Positions 17,636 through 25,863 of a DNA stretch of 64,000 nucleotides are shown here, in pieces. The translations under genes and the position numbers were made by a program. A model generated the notes under the pieces. The model made no database searches. It was not told the DNA's origin and saw only the letters and a list, made by a program, of their open reading frames with translations. The number at the start of each line of letters is the position of its first letter. The first letter of the stretch is position 1. The stretch comes from Brevundimonas sp. UBA5713 (lineage in GTDB: Bacteria > Pseudomonadota > Alphaproteobacteria > Caulobacterales > Caulobacteraceae), in NCBI RefSeq assembly GCF_002419815.1, contig NZ_DIGV01000016.1, positions 14,059 through 78,058 of the forward strand, written 5' to 3'.

Positions 17636-17965
17636 ATGCCTCTATTGATGTGCCCCAACGATAATGCCCCCATGCAGACGCTGGATCGCAACGGCGTGCA
17701 GTTTGACATGTGCCCGAACTGCCGTGGCGTGTGGCTGGACCGCGGCGAGTTGGAAAAGCTGATGGAAAGCGCCACCAACGATGGCCGCGCCTCTGTTCAG
17801 GCCAGCCAGCCGATGGCCCCCCCGCAGGCCTCGCAGGCACCGTGGGGCCATCAGCGCCCGTCCGAGCCATACCGCAGCCGCGACGATGACTATCGCCGTC
17901 ACAAGGACGACGAGCGCTATTACAAAAAGAAAAAGCGCCTCGACATCTTTGATATCTTCGACTGA
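17636..17965 (+). CDS. Zinc-finger TFIIB-like (zf-TFIIB) domain protein
   Basis: This 109-residue protein begins with a zinc ribbon of the zf-TFIIB family: LMCPND and FDMCPNCRGVWLDRGELEKL give one partial and one full cysteine pair. The remainder is a low-complexity Q/A/P region and a strongly charged C-terminus (RDDDYRRHKDDERYYKKKKR). The family occurs widely in bacteria without a proven role. AAGGA precedes the ATG at 17636; the in-frame ATG at 17594 has no such site. Confidence 0.85.
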   Translation: MPLLMCPNDNAPMQTLDRNGVQFDMCPNCRGVWLDRGELEKLMESATNDGRASVQASQPMAPPQASQAPWGHQRPSEPYRSRDDDYRRHKDDERYYKKKKRLDIFDIFD

Positions 17966-17978
17966 GTCCGGCTGAATT

Positions 17979-19694
17979 TTACAGGGTCAGCCCGACCTGT
18001 CGCATAAGCGGCACCAGCGACTGAAGCACGTCCGGCTGACCCTGCAAGACTTCTCGGCCTTCGGGCGAGCGCAGCAGGCGCAAGGCGTCGGCCTTGGCTT
18101 TTTCGGTGATGGGCCCGAGCGGCGCGGCATCGCCTACAGCCAGTTTGAGCAAAATGGTCAGACGCTGGCCCACCGGCACGGGAGCCTTGGATATCTGCGC
18201 CAAAAGACGGGTTTCTTCGGCGATCTTGAGCCCGAGCGTGCCCAAGACTTCCAGCGTCTTTTCTGCATCCTTTCCCGTCAGGCCCGCGGACTCTACGGCC
18301 CTTTGCACGCGGCGCAGCGCCAGTAGCTTCTGCGTAGGGGCCTGCCCGGGAGCCCGCATTTCGGTCTCGAAACGCAAGGATGACACGCAGGCTTCCAGCC
18401 AGCGGGCCGCCGCGCGCTTGCTGGCCCCGCCGGTGACATTGTCACTGAGGCGAACCAGACGCTCGACCTCGGCCAATACCGTGGTGCAGTCCTTCACATA
18501 GGCCCCCACGAAATCGGCCGTCACCAACAGGCGGGAGCGTTCAATAAAGGCATGTTGGACCTCTTCCAAGGTCAGCAGACGACCCGCGGTGGCCGTCAAA
18601 GACATCGCCAGAGCGCGCAGGATGTTGATCTCGCCCTCGGGATCCCCCGGACGCAAACGGCGCTGGCTCGTCAGTTCGCGCAGGACCATCTTGGCCAGAG
18701 CCGAAGCCACTAGCGGAAAATCCCCCGCTGCCAGACGCTCGCCCAGCTTGGCAGCGGGACCGTCCACAGGCGGCACCAAAACCATCAGGCGCGGATCATG
18801 CGCCACGATAGCGGCCACTTCATCGGGAGCCACCATCCGCACGACCGCCGCCAGAATGGAGCCTTGATCCAGCGCGGGGCCAAACAGGTCCGGCAGGTTC
18901 CAGCGCGCGGCCAGCATTTCACACAGGATTTGCTCGATCGGCACCATAACCATGGCGCGCAGAGGCCCCTCGAGCGGTGCCTGATCCGCCAAGCCCATCA
19001 ATATGCCGAGACGTTCGCGGGCGCCGCGTGCGCCGTTAAAGGCGGCGGCAATCGTACCCCCCATGCGAAAGGCGCGATCAGGTACGCCCTGAAGGCCTTC
19101 GGCGATCCGGACCAACGGGGTCTTGGCCGGATCGGCAAAGTCGCCCCGCCGCCCTGCCTTGACCACCCGCTCCACTGCCTCGTCGGACAGCTTCTGATAG
19201 GTGCGGATCAGGCTGTGCAGGTCCTGACCGGAGCCTTGGGCCTCGGGCACGGCGATCTTTTGAATGGCGTGCTGTACCTCGACGCCCGAGGCGTCCAGCC
19301 GCTCGGCCAGAACCGGTGAGTGCAAAAGCTCAAACGCGGTCGCCCCCTGACGACGCAGCCAGTCTTCGAGCACATGGCCCAGCCGCTCGCGCGCATGGAC
19401 GGTGTAAAGGTCCGCCGGAGCGCGGCACAGTGGGCTCAGTGATGCGGTGTCGGTCTTGGCCGCCTTGCGTACAGGGTCGGGGGCCCCCAACCGCAACACA
19501 CTCACGCTGCTGAATTCCATAGACGCCGGATCAAGGGTCTCCTTGGTCACTTTGACCGAAACCGCCTGTTTGTCCCGCAACACCTCTTCTGCCGTCTCGA
19601 TGGCATGTTTGCGATTTTCATGGGCCATCAACAGCGTCCAGCCCGCCGCCGCAGTCTTGCGGACATAGATTTCGTAGTGAACCGGACCGGCCAT
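17979..19694 (-). CDS. Conserved hypothetical protein, largely helical
   Basis: I do not recognise this 571-residue protein. It has no signal peptide or membrane segment. Residues 1-70 look like a small alpha/beta domain (HYEIYVRKTAAAGWTLLMAHENRKHAIETAEEVL) that resembles a compact sensor or adaptor fold. The rest is rich in alanine, leucine and arginine and predicted helical, resembling a repeat of short helices. No catalytic motif is seen. Codon use matches its neighbours, so it is not recently acquired. It is convergent with the zf-TFIIB gene and divergent from chvI. Confidence 0.75.
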   Translation of the reverse strand: MAGPVHYEIYVRKTAAAGWTLLMAHENRKHAIETAEEVLRDKQAVSVKVTKETLDPASMEFSSVSVLRLGAPDPVRKAAKTDTASLSPLCRAPADLYTVHARERLGHVLEDWLRRQGATAFELLHSPVLAERLDASGVEVQHAIQKIAVPEAQGSGQDLHSLIRTYQKLSDEAVERVVKAGRRGDFADPAKTPLVRIAEGLQGVPDRAFRMGGTIAAAFNGARGARERLGILMGLADQAPLEGPLRAMVMVPIEQILCEMLAARWNLPDLFGPALDQGSILAAVVRMVAPDEVAAIVAHDPRLMVLVPPVDGPAAKLGERLAAGDFPLVASALAKMVLRELTSQRRLRPGDPEGEINILRALAMSLTATAGRLLTLEEVQHAFIERSRLLVTADFVGAYVKDCTTVLAEVERLVRLSDNVTGGASKRAAARWLEACVSSLRFETEMRAPGQAPTQKLLALRRVQRAVESAGLTGKDAEKTLEVLGTLGLKIAEETRLLAQISKAPVPVGQRLTILLKLAVGDAAPLGPITEKAKADALRLLRSPEGREVLQGQPDVLQSLVPLMRQVGLTL

Positions 19695-19917
19695 AGTGCC
19701 CTTCGAGACGCGATATTATGGTGCCGCTATAGGAGCAGGTGCTTAAAGTCCCGTTTCAAACGGAAATTGTGGCCCTACTTGAAGCGAAAGCACTAGCGAC
19801 CCATTTCCTGTGGCCTTAATCTGAACGCGCTCGTGGCGAACGGTTACGCTGGCCGTGCGTTGTGAACACAACCCCAGCCGGCCGCCGACGGTCGCACCCG
19901 CTCGCAAGGAGAAGCCC

Positions 19918-20628
19918 TTGGCTAACATCACCCTGGTCGATGACGACGAAAACATCGTCGCCTCCGTTTCCTTGGCTCTGGAGAGCCACGGGCACAAGGT
20001 GACGGCTTACCACGACGGCGCTTCTGGCTTGGAAGCGCTGGAGAACACGCCGCCGGATCTGGCGATCCTCGACGTGAAAATGCCGCGCATGGACGGCATG
20101 GAAGTGCTGCGTCGTCTGCGCCAGACCTCGAACCTGCCGGTCATTATGCTGACCTCGAAGGACGAGGAAATCGACGAGATTCTCGGCTTCAACCTCGGTG
20201 CTGACGACTATATGCACAAGCCGTTCAGCCAGCGTCTGCTGATCGAGCGTGTGAAGGCCCTTTTGCGTCGCGCCGGTGTCGAAGGCCTCGACATGGCCGC
20301 CAGCGACAGCGCCAATGAGGCCGGCAAGGCCATCAAGCGCGGCCAGCTGTCGATGGACCCTGCCCGTCACGAATGCACCTGGGACGGCAAGCCGGTGAAG
20401 CTGACCGTGACCGAATTCCTGCTGTTGCAGGCGCTGGCCCAGCGTCCCGGTTTCGTGAAGAGCCGCGACAATCTGATGGACGCCGCCTACGACGATCAGG
20501 TTTACGTCGATGACCGCACCATCGACAGCCACGTAAAGCGCATGCGTAAGAAGTTCCGCATGGTTGACCCCGAGTTCGACGCAATCGAGACCCTGTATGG
20601 CGTCGGCTACCGTTACCGCGAAAGCTGA
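19918..20628 (+). CDS. chvI: Response regulator ChvI
   Basis: ChvI is the DNA-binding regulator of the ChvG-ChvI envelope/acid stress system of alphaproteobacteria. The 236-residue protein has an OmpR-type receiver (LVDDDENIVASVS, phospho-acceptor Asp in LAILDVKMPRMDG, MLTSKDEE) and a winged-helix output domain (LTVTEFLLLQAL, DDRTIDSHVKRMRKKF). The start is taken as TTG at 19918: it has AAGGAG seven bases upstream, and the resulting ANITLVDDD matches the family N-terminus. The longer frame from 19855 adds residues without homology. The kinase gene follows in overlap. Confidence 0.93.
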   Translation: MANITLVDDDENIVASVSLALESHGHKVTAYHDGASGLEALENTPPDLAILDVKMPRMDGMEVLRRLRQTSNLPVIMLTSKDEEIDEILGFNLGADDYMHKPFSQRLLIERVKALLRRAGVEGLDMAASDSANEAGKAIKRGQLSMDPARHECTWDGKPVKLTVTEFLLLQALAQRPGFVKSRDNLMDAAYDDQVYVDDRTIDSHVKRMRKKFRMVDPEFDAIETLYGVGYRYRES

Positions 20629-22192
20629 TAACGAAACCCCGCCCAGACGGCGGTTCCGCTTTGGCGGATCGCGTCTGGGCGGTTTCATGCTCAGCCTCAA
20701 TCTGCTCAGCCTGCTGATCCTGCTCGGCGGGGCCTTGGCCTTGAACGAATGGAGCCGCGGGCTGATTCAGGCACGTCAGGAATCACTGACGGTGCAGGCA
20801 GAGCTGTTGTCCAACGTGTTGGGGGAGCTGGGTATTACCCAGGGCGATCCCTATCCCATGCTGGACGACCGTGCCGCCGCCTTCTGGCTGCGGGACAATT
20901 TTATTCCGGTGGGCCAGCGCGCCCGCCTGTTCGACATGGACGGTCTGCCCGTATCGGACTCCTATAACGTCTCGGACATGATCCCCGGTGAGCCGTTGCC
21001 GCCTGCCGCACCGTCCGGTACCGCCGTCGAACCCCAACCTGATCAAGCCCCCCGTAACGCCAAGGCCGACGCCGAACTGGCCGCCGAGGTCGAGCGCGCC
21101 CTGCAAGGCACGCCGCAAGCGGGCTTGCGCCAGAACGAAGAGGGCGAGCGCGTGGTGTCTGTGTCCCTGCCCGTGCGCCATGTGCGTCAGGTTCTGGGGG
21201 TCCTGACGCTGGAAGCGGGCGATGTGAACGAGACGCTGGCGGCCCAACGCCGCGCCCTGATGCCGTTTGCACTGGTGGCGCTGGCGGTGAACCTGTTTGC
21301 CTCTCTGATTCTCCATCTATTCGTGGCCCGTCCGGTGTTGCGGCTGTCGGCAGCCGCCGATCAGGTGCGCCTGCAGCGCGCCCGCGCCATCTCCCTGCCC
21401 GATCTGACCGCCCGCAAGGACGAAGTGGGCGGCCTGGCCCGCGCTCTGGAACAGATGACCGACACCTTGTCCCAGCGCATGGACGCCATCGAGCGCTTTG
21501 CCGCCGATGTGTCACACGAGATCAAAAACCCGCTGACCTCTATCCGCTCGGCGCTGGAGACCCTGCCGCTGGTCAAAACCGACGAGCAGCGTGCGCGTCT
21601 GACCAATCTGCTGCAGCAGGACGTGCGTCGGCTGGATCGTCTGATCACGGATATTTCCAACGCCTCGCGGCTGGATGCCGAGCTGTCGCGCGACCGTCCG
21701 CGCCAGATCGAGCTTGGCGAGCTTCTGCGCGACATCATCAATGTCTATGAGGGCAATCTGCGCGAGGGCGAGATTCCGGTGCGCCTGATCACCAGCCTGA
21801 GCGATCCGGTCAAGGTGATGGGCCGCGACACGCCACTGGGTCAGGTGTTCCGCAATCTGATCGACAACGCCCGCTCATTCAGCCCCGCAGGGGCCGAGGT
21901 GCGCGTCTTTCTGGAAAAGGACGACGCGCCCGACTTCTGGCGGGTGCGCGTCGAGGACGATGGCCCCGGTATCCCCGCAGAAAACCTCGAAACCGTGTTC
22001 GAGCGTTTCTACACCTCGCGGCCCAAGGGCACGGCGTTTGGCAATAACTCGGGCCTTGGCCTGTCTATCGTGCGCCAGATTATCAAGGCGCATGAGGGCA
22101 CTGTGGTTGCGGCCAACCGTATCGATGCCGAGGGCAATGTGACCGGCGCGACCTTCACCGTGCGCCTGCCCAACGCCGCCAAGCGGAACTGA
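20597..22192 (+). CDS. chvG: Sensor histidine kinase ChvG
   Basis: The membrane partner of ChvI. It has a cytoplasmic N-terminus, a transmembrane helix (about residues 31-50), a periplasmic domain of roughly 180 residues, a second helix near 216-240, a HAMP linker, and a HisKA domain with the phospho-acceptor histidine in FAADVSHEIKNPLTSIRS, followed by the HATPase (VRVEDDGPGIPAENLE, GLGLSIVRQIIKAHEG). The ATG at 20597 overlaps chvI by 32 bases and gives 531 residues; there is no strong ribosome binding site, so the exact start is uncertain. In relatives the periplasmic ExoR restrains ChvG, but no exoR is in the window. Confidence 0.92.
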   Translation: MASATVTAKADNETPPRRRFRFGGSRLGGFMLSLNLLSLLILLGGALALNEWSRGLIQARQESLTVQAELLSNVLGELGITQGDPYPMLDDRAAAFWLRDNFIPVGQRARLFDMDGLPVSDSYNVSDMIPGEPLPPAAPSGTAVEPQPDQAPRNAKADAELAAEVERALQGTPQAGLRQNEEGERVVSVSLPVRHVRQVLGVLTLEAGDVNETLAAQRRALMPFALVALAVNLFASLILHLFVARPVLRLSAAADQVRLQRARAISLPDLTARKDEVGGLARALEQMTDTLSQRMDAIERFAADVSHEIKNPLTSIRSALETLPLVKTDEQRARLTNLLQQDVRRLDRLITDISNASRLDAELSRDRPRQIELGELLRDIINVYEGNLREGEIPVRLITSLSDPVKVMGRDTPLGQVFRNLIDNARSFSPAGAEVRVFLEKDDAPDFWRVRVEDDGPGIPAENLETVFERFYTSRPKGTAFGNNSGLGLSIVRQIIKAHEGTVVAANRIDAEGNVTGATFTVRLPNAAKRN

Positions 22193-22197
22193 CGCGC

Positions 22198-22620
22198 GTG
22201 CGCCAGCCCTTGCACGGCACTGTCGTGGCCCTGCGCTGCAAGGGGCAGTGGCGCGGCGTGATGATCTGCGGGCCAAGCGGGGCTGGAAAAAGCGATCTGG
22301 CCCTGCGGCTTATGACCATGGGCGCGCGTCTGGTGGTCGATGATCAGGCCATCGTCTGGGCCAACAACGGCTGCATCTATGCCCGCGCGCCCCAGACGAT
22401 TTCGGGCAAGATCGAGGTGCGGGGTGTGGGAATTTTGCCTGCATCGCCGCTGGCCTTTGTACGCCTCAGCTTGATTGTTCAGGCTCAGCTGGAAACGCCG
22501 GAACGCCTGCCGGATCAACAGTTTACCGAACTAGAAGGGGTGCGTGTACCGTCAATGGGATTGCGCCTGCTACACCCTTCGGCGCCCCATGTGGTCGCAT
22601 CTGCTCTAGAGGCCCTTTGA
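22198..22620 (+). CDS. hprK: HPr kinase/phosphorylase, short alphaproteobacterial form
   Basis: HprK phosphorylates the regulatory serine of HPr. This 140-residue protein lacks the N-terminal domain of Gram-positive HprK, as usual in alphaproteobacteria. It has the Walker A CGPSGAGKSDLALRL, the VVDDQ segment, and the HprK signature ISGKIEVRGVGIL. It starts at GTG six bases after the chvG stop, in the same operon. Placed with EIIA and HPr downstream and ChvIG upstream, it belongs to a regulatory PTS that does not transport sugar. Confidence 0.92.
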   Translation: MRQPLHGTVVALRCKGQWRGVMICGPSGAGKSDLALRLMTMGARLVVDDQAIVWANNGCIYARAPQTISGKIEVRGVGILPASPLAFVRLSLIVQAQLETPERLPDQQFTELEGVRVPSMGLRLLHPSAPHVVASALEAL

Positions 22621-22729
22621 ACACTGCGGTCTTTGTCCTAAGAAAGCAGGTTCGGAAGCCTGTTCGGCACCATCGCATCACAGCGGTCTTCGCAGAGCAG
22701 GCGCGTTTGGGCTGTTTGGTTATGCCTTC

Positions 22730-23134
22730 ATGATCGGTCTGGTGATCGTCACACACGGGGGCCTCGCCTCCGAATTTATCTCGGCCATGGAGCACGTGGT
22801 GGGGCCGCAACGCGGTGTCGCCGCCATCTGCATCGGGCCCGACGACGACATGGAGCGTCGTCGTCGCGATATTCTCGACGCGGCGGCCGCCGTGGACGAT
22901 GGCGACGGCGTGATCCTGTTGACCGACATGTTCGGCGGTACCCCGTCCAATCTGGCCATCTCCGTCATGGAACAGACCAAGGCCGAAGTCATCGCCGGTC
23001 TGAACCTGCCCATGCTGATCAAGCTGGCCAGCGTGCGCAGCCGCGAGAGCCTTGAGGCCTGTGTGGCCCATGCTCAGGATGCCGGTCGCAAATATATCTC
23101 TGTCGCGTCATGGGTGCTAGCAGGCGACAAATGA
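22730..23134 (+). CDS. PTS EIIA component, mannose (EIIA-Man) type
   Basis: This 134-residue single-domain protein has the EIIA-Man fold: the phosphorylatable histidine lies in IGLVIVTHGGLASEF, and GDGVILLTDMFGGTPSNLAI is the family core. With no EIIB/C/D genes present it should have a regulatory role, receiving phosphate from HPr. Its stop overlaps the HPr start in ATGA. The 109-base gap after hprK holds no gene; the rapZ gene that often sits here in other alphaproteobacteria is absent. Confidence 0.92.
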   Translation: MIGLVIVTHGGLASEFISAMEHVVGPQRGVAAICIGPDDDMERRRRDILDAAAAVDDGDGVILLTDMFGGTPSNLAISVMEQTKAEVIAGLNLPMLIKLASVRSRESLEACVAHAQDAGRKYISVASWVLAGDK

Positions 23135-23409
23135 GCGAGACCCACCGCGCCACCCTGTCGATCTGTAACCAGCGCGGCCTGCATGCCCGCGCCTCGGCCA
23201 AATTCGTCAAGACAGCGTCGGAATATGAGGCCGAGGTTCTGGTCAGCAAGGACGGCACCACCGTCGATGCCCGCTCTATCATGGGGCTGCTGATGTTGGG
23301 GGCCGGTATCGGCTCGACCATCGAGGTCTCCGCCAGCGGCGAGCAGGCCGAACATGCTCTGGCTGCCCTGAGCGATCTGGTCGCCCGCCGCTTCGACGAA
23401 GATCAGTAA
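23131..23409 (+). CDS. ptsH: Phosphocarrier protein HPr
   Basis: This 92-residue HPr has the active-site histidine in NQRGLHARASAKFVK and a central block (MGLLMLGAGIGSTIEV) near the regulatory serine that HprK modifies in this family. It starts by ATGA overlap with the EIIA gene, so the two are translationally coupled. It would take phosphate from EI-Ntr, which is encoded elsewhere, and pass it to the EIIA. Confidence 0.94.
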   Translation: MSETHRATLSICNQRGLHARASAKFVKTASEYEAEVLVSKDGTTVDARSIMGLLMLGAGIGSTIEVSASGEQAEHALAALSDLVARRFDEDQ

Positions 23410-23434
23410 GAGCGCCCCGCTATACGGGGCTAAG

Positions 23435-24961
23435 TCAGGCGACGCCCATCAACTGCCAGTCGATGATTTCCTGCTCGTCATTGGTGGTCAGCCAATGGCC
23501 AGCTTGAATACGTTTGTGCGTGACCTGATAGCCTGCGCCTGAAAGGTCAGCCTCGAGAGCCGTATCGCGATCCTGAACGATCAGGCTGTCTCCGGTCGCG
23601 CTGACCATCAGGATGCGGCCCTTGGCACCCGACGGGTTGGCCTCATCGAGAACCTTCATCGGGCGCAACAGCACCGCCTGACGCACACTGTCGGGATAGA
23701 GCGCCGCCACAGCGCCGATCATATTGGCACCGTTCGAATAGCCCAGCAGCAGCAGCTTGTCGGCATCCAGCGCATAGCCACGGATGGCCCCTGCGAGGAA
23801 GGCATTAAAAGCCGCCGCTTCTTGCCGGATATCGTCTTGGTCAAAGCTGTCCTGACCTAAACGACGGAACCAGCGCAGACTGCTTTCTTCGGTGGCACGA
23901 CCACGTACGCCCAGTAGAGCCGCGCGCGGATTGATGCGGTTCGCCAGTGGCATCAGGGAAGCCTCGTCCGCGCCGGTTCCGTGCAGCAGGACGATGGTGC
24001 TGCCATCGGGGTCCTCTGGCCAATAGAAGCGATGCACAAACGGCAGTTCGCGGCGCGGGCTGCGCAGTTCGCCGGGTCGCGAAAATTGGGGCAGTTTGAT
24101 CGCCAACTCCTGCGCCAGATGCGGCAGGATTTCAGGCGGAAACTTCAGGGTCTGTCCCAGTTGGTCAGGCGCTTCATCGACGGCCATACCCGGCGCATCG
24201 GTGGCATATTCGATCAACAGACCGCTGACATCGCGCACATAGAGAGACACGAAATACTGGCGGTCATGCACATTGGTCGGGCCGTGGTCTTTCAGGTCCA
24301 GACGCATCTGGCGCACGGCATCGATATCCGGCGCGCGGAAGGCCACATGGTCAGGCACGCCTGCGCCCTTGATGGATTCCGGATAGCCGGTCACGGCATG
24401 CACATCGACCACATCGGTGTCCGACTTCAGACGGGTGATGGCGTCTTCAACCGACTGCTTTTCATAGCCGAACCGTCCGATGAAATCGCAAGTCTGTTCG
24501 GCGCGGTCGCTCAGCACGGTAATACCACGGATGTAGCACGGTGCCGTCACAGAACCCGAGCCAAGGGCGGCTTCGCTGGCGACCAGTTTAATGATCAGGC
24601 CGTCAGGATCTTTCAGACGAAGCACCGACTCGCCGAATTCTTTCATCGGGCCCTCGACGGGAATGTTGGCCGAAATGGCGCGGGTCATCCATTCACCCAG
24701 ACTGTTCATCGGCACCGCAAAGGCGATCTCCGACACCTGCCCGAGCCCGGTACGGCCCCGTCCCGTCGACGGCCACACCAGAAAGCTGACCAGTGTGCCC
24801 GGTCGGCCTTCCGGATCGCCATAGAACAAATGCAGCTGTTCGGCATCTTCATAGCCGCCCGTCTGTTTGACGAGGCTGAGCCCCAGAAAGCCCATGTAGA
24901 AGTCGACATTGGCCTGAACATCAGCCGTGATGCTGGTGACGTGATGGATACCGGTTTTCAC
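23435..24961 (-). CDS. Fusion of ring-cleaving VOC dioxygenase and carboxylesterase (MhqO-MhqD-like)
   Basis: Residues 1-300 (GIHHVTSITADVQANVDFYM, PDHVAFRAPDID, VSLYVRDVSGLLIEYATDAPG) form two vicinal-oxygen-chelate modules of the MhqO-type ring-cleaving dioxygenases, with metal ligands in GIHHVT and LLIEYATD. Residues 305-508 form an alpha/beta hydrolase (IVLLHGTGADEASLMPLA, nucleophile elbow LLGYSNGANMIGA, acid and histidine in DSLIVQDRD and QAGHWLTTND) of the MhqD/phospholipase-carboxylesterase type. In Bacillus these are separate proteins for quinone and catechol detoxification. The frame opens at TTG 24979, but the GTG at 24961 has GAGAGG upstream and starts the conserved strand. Confidence 0.88.
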   Translation of the reverse strand: MKTGIHHVTSITADVQANVDFYMGFLGLSLVKQTGGYEDAEQLHLFYGDPEGRPGTLVSFLVWPSTGRGRTGLGQVSEIAFAVPMNSLGEWMTRAISANIPVEGPMKEFGESVLRLKDPDGLIIKLVASEAALGSGSVTAPCYIRGITVLSDRAEQTCDFIGRFGYEKQSVEDAITRLKSDTDVVDVHAVTGYPESIKGAGVPDHVAFRAPDIDAVRQMRLDLKDHGPTNVHDRQYFVSLYVRDVSGLLIEYATDAPGMAVDEAPDQLGQTLKFPPEILPHLAQELAIKLPQFSRPGELRSPRRELPFVHRFYWPEDPDGSTIVLLHGTGADEASLMPLANRINPRAALLGVRGRATEESSLRWFRRLGQDSFDQDDIRQEAAAFNAFLAGAIRGYALDADKLLLLGYSNGANMIGAVAALYPDSVRQAVLLRPMKVLDEANPSGAKGRILMVSATGDSLIVQDRDTALEADLSGAGYQVTHKRIQAGHWLTTNDEQEIIDWQLMGVA

Positions 24962-25025
24962 GGCGCGCCTCTCAATCAAACGGTGCGCCCTGCCTGATGG
25001 CAGGGCGCGGGAAGTCTAAACCGGA

Positions 25026-25643
25026 TTATTTACCGGCTTCACGGTCCAGAACCTTCTGGACAGCCGGATCGGCAGCCAGACGGTCATGCAGAGCCAGCAC
25101 ATTGGGATATTGCGCCAGATGGCCGTCCAACAGCTTCTTGCCCCAGCGGATCATCGGGAAAGCATAGGCATCGATGACGGATCGCCCGTCGAGGATCCAT
25201 TCGCGGCCTTCCAGATGCTTATCGAGGGTGGCGAACTGTTTGTGGGCCAGAGCATGGCCAGCCTTGACCACCTTGGCGCGGGCCTCTTCGCTTTCATCGG
25301 TCGTATAGCGATACGGCATGAAGATCGGCCAGAACGACGCGTGCATGTCGCTGGTCAAAAAGGCCGACCAGCGATGGGCCTCGGCCTTTTGGCGCAGGCT
25401 GTCGCCGCCGGTCAGGCCCGCTTCGGGGTGTTTGTGCGCCAGATAGTCGAGAATGGCACCGGCCTGGTTCAGCAACCAGCCGTCGTCTTCACGCAAGGTG
25501 GGCACGGCACCGGCAGGGTTGACTGCCAGCAGCTCCGGCGAGCCGTACTGGACCTTGACCGCCTCATAGGGCGCGCCAATCCATTCCAGAACGATGTGCG
25601 GGGCCAAAGAGCAGGCGCCGACGGCATAATAGAGTGTGGGCAA
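25026..25643 (-). CDS. Glutathione S-transferase family protein
   Basis: This protein of about 205 residues has a thioredoxin-like N-domain (LYYAVGACSLAPHIVLEW, cis-proline region GAVPTLREDDGWLLNQAGAILDYL) and the helical C-domain (GREWILDGRSVIDAYAFPMIRW), characteristic of bacterial beta-class transferases, including a cysteine-serine pair near the active site. AGGAGG sits five bases before a TTG at 25643, which fits better than the GTG at 25649 that overlaps the Shine-Dalgarno itself. It lies downstream of nothing obvious and upstream of the quinone-type dioxygenase fusion gene, so a role in detoxifying electrophiles is plausible but inferred. Confidence 0.88.
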   Translation of the reverse strand: MPTLYYAVGACSLAPHIVLEWIGAPYEAVKVQYGSPELLAVNPAGAVPTLREDDGWLLNQAGAILDYLAHKHPEAGLTGGDSLRQKAEAHRWSAFLTSDMHASFWPIFMPYRYTTDESEEARAKVVKAGHALAHKQFATLDKHLEGREWILDGRSVIDAYAFPMIRWGKKLLDGHLAQYPNVLALHDRLAADPAVQKVLDREAGK

Positions 25644-25863
25644 AGTCACCTCCTGAAGGATGCAGGCGCGCCATCACCGATGGCCGCCGGATCGAATGAT
25701 CTCGCATCCTACGATGACCCTGCCACAACAGCACTGTAAAGCGTTGCCACATGCGCATGGTGTCGGGTCAGGACGTCACACGGCAAAGCCGTCGGCGTTT
25801 GCACGATGACCACCGTTCATCCAGCTTCACATCCGCTCCGAAAGTCGGCATCATCAGTGCAAT

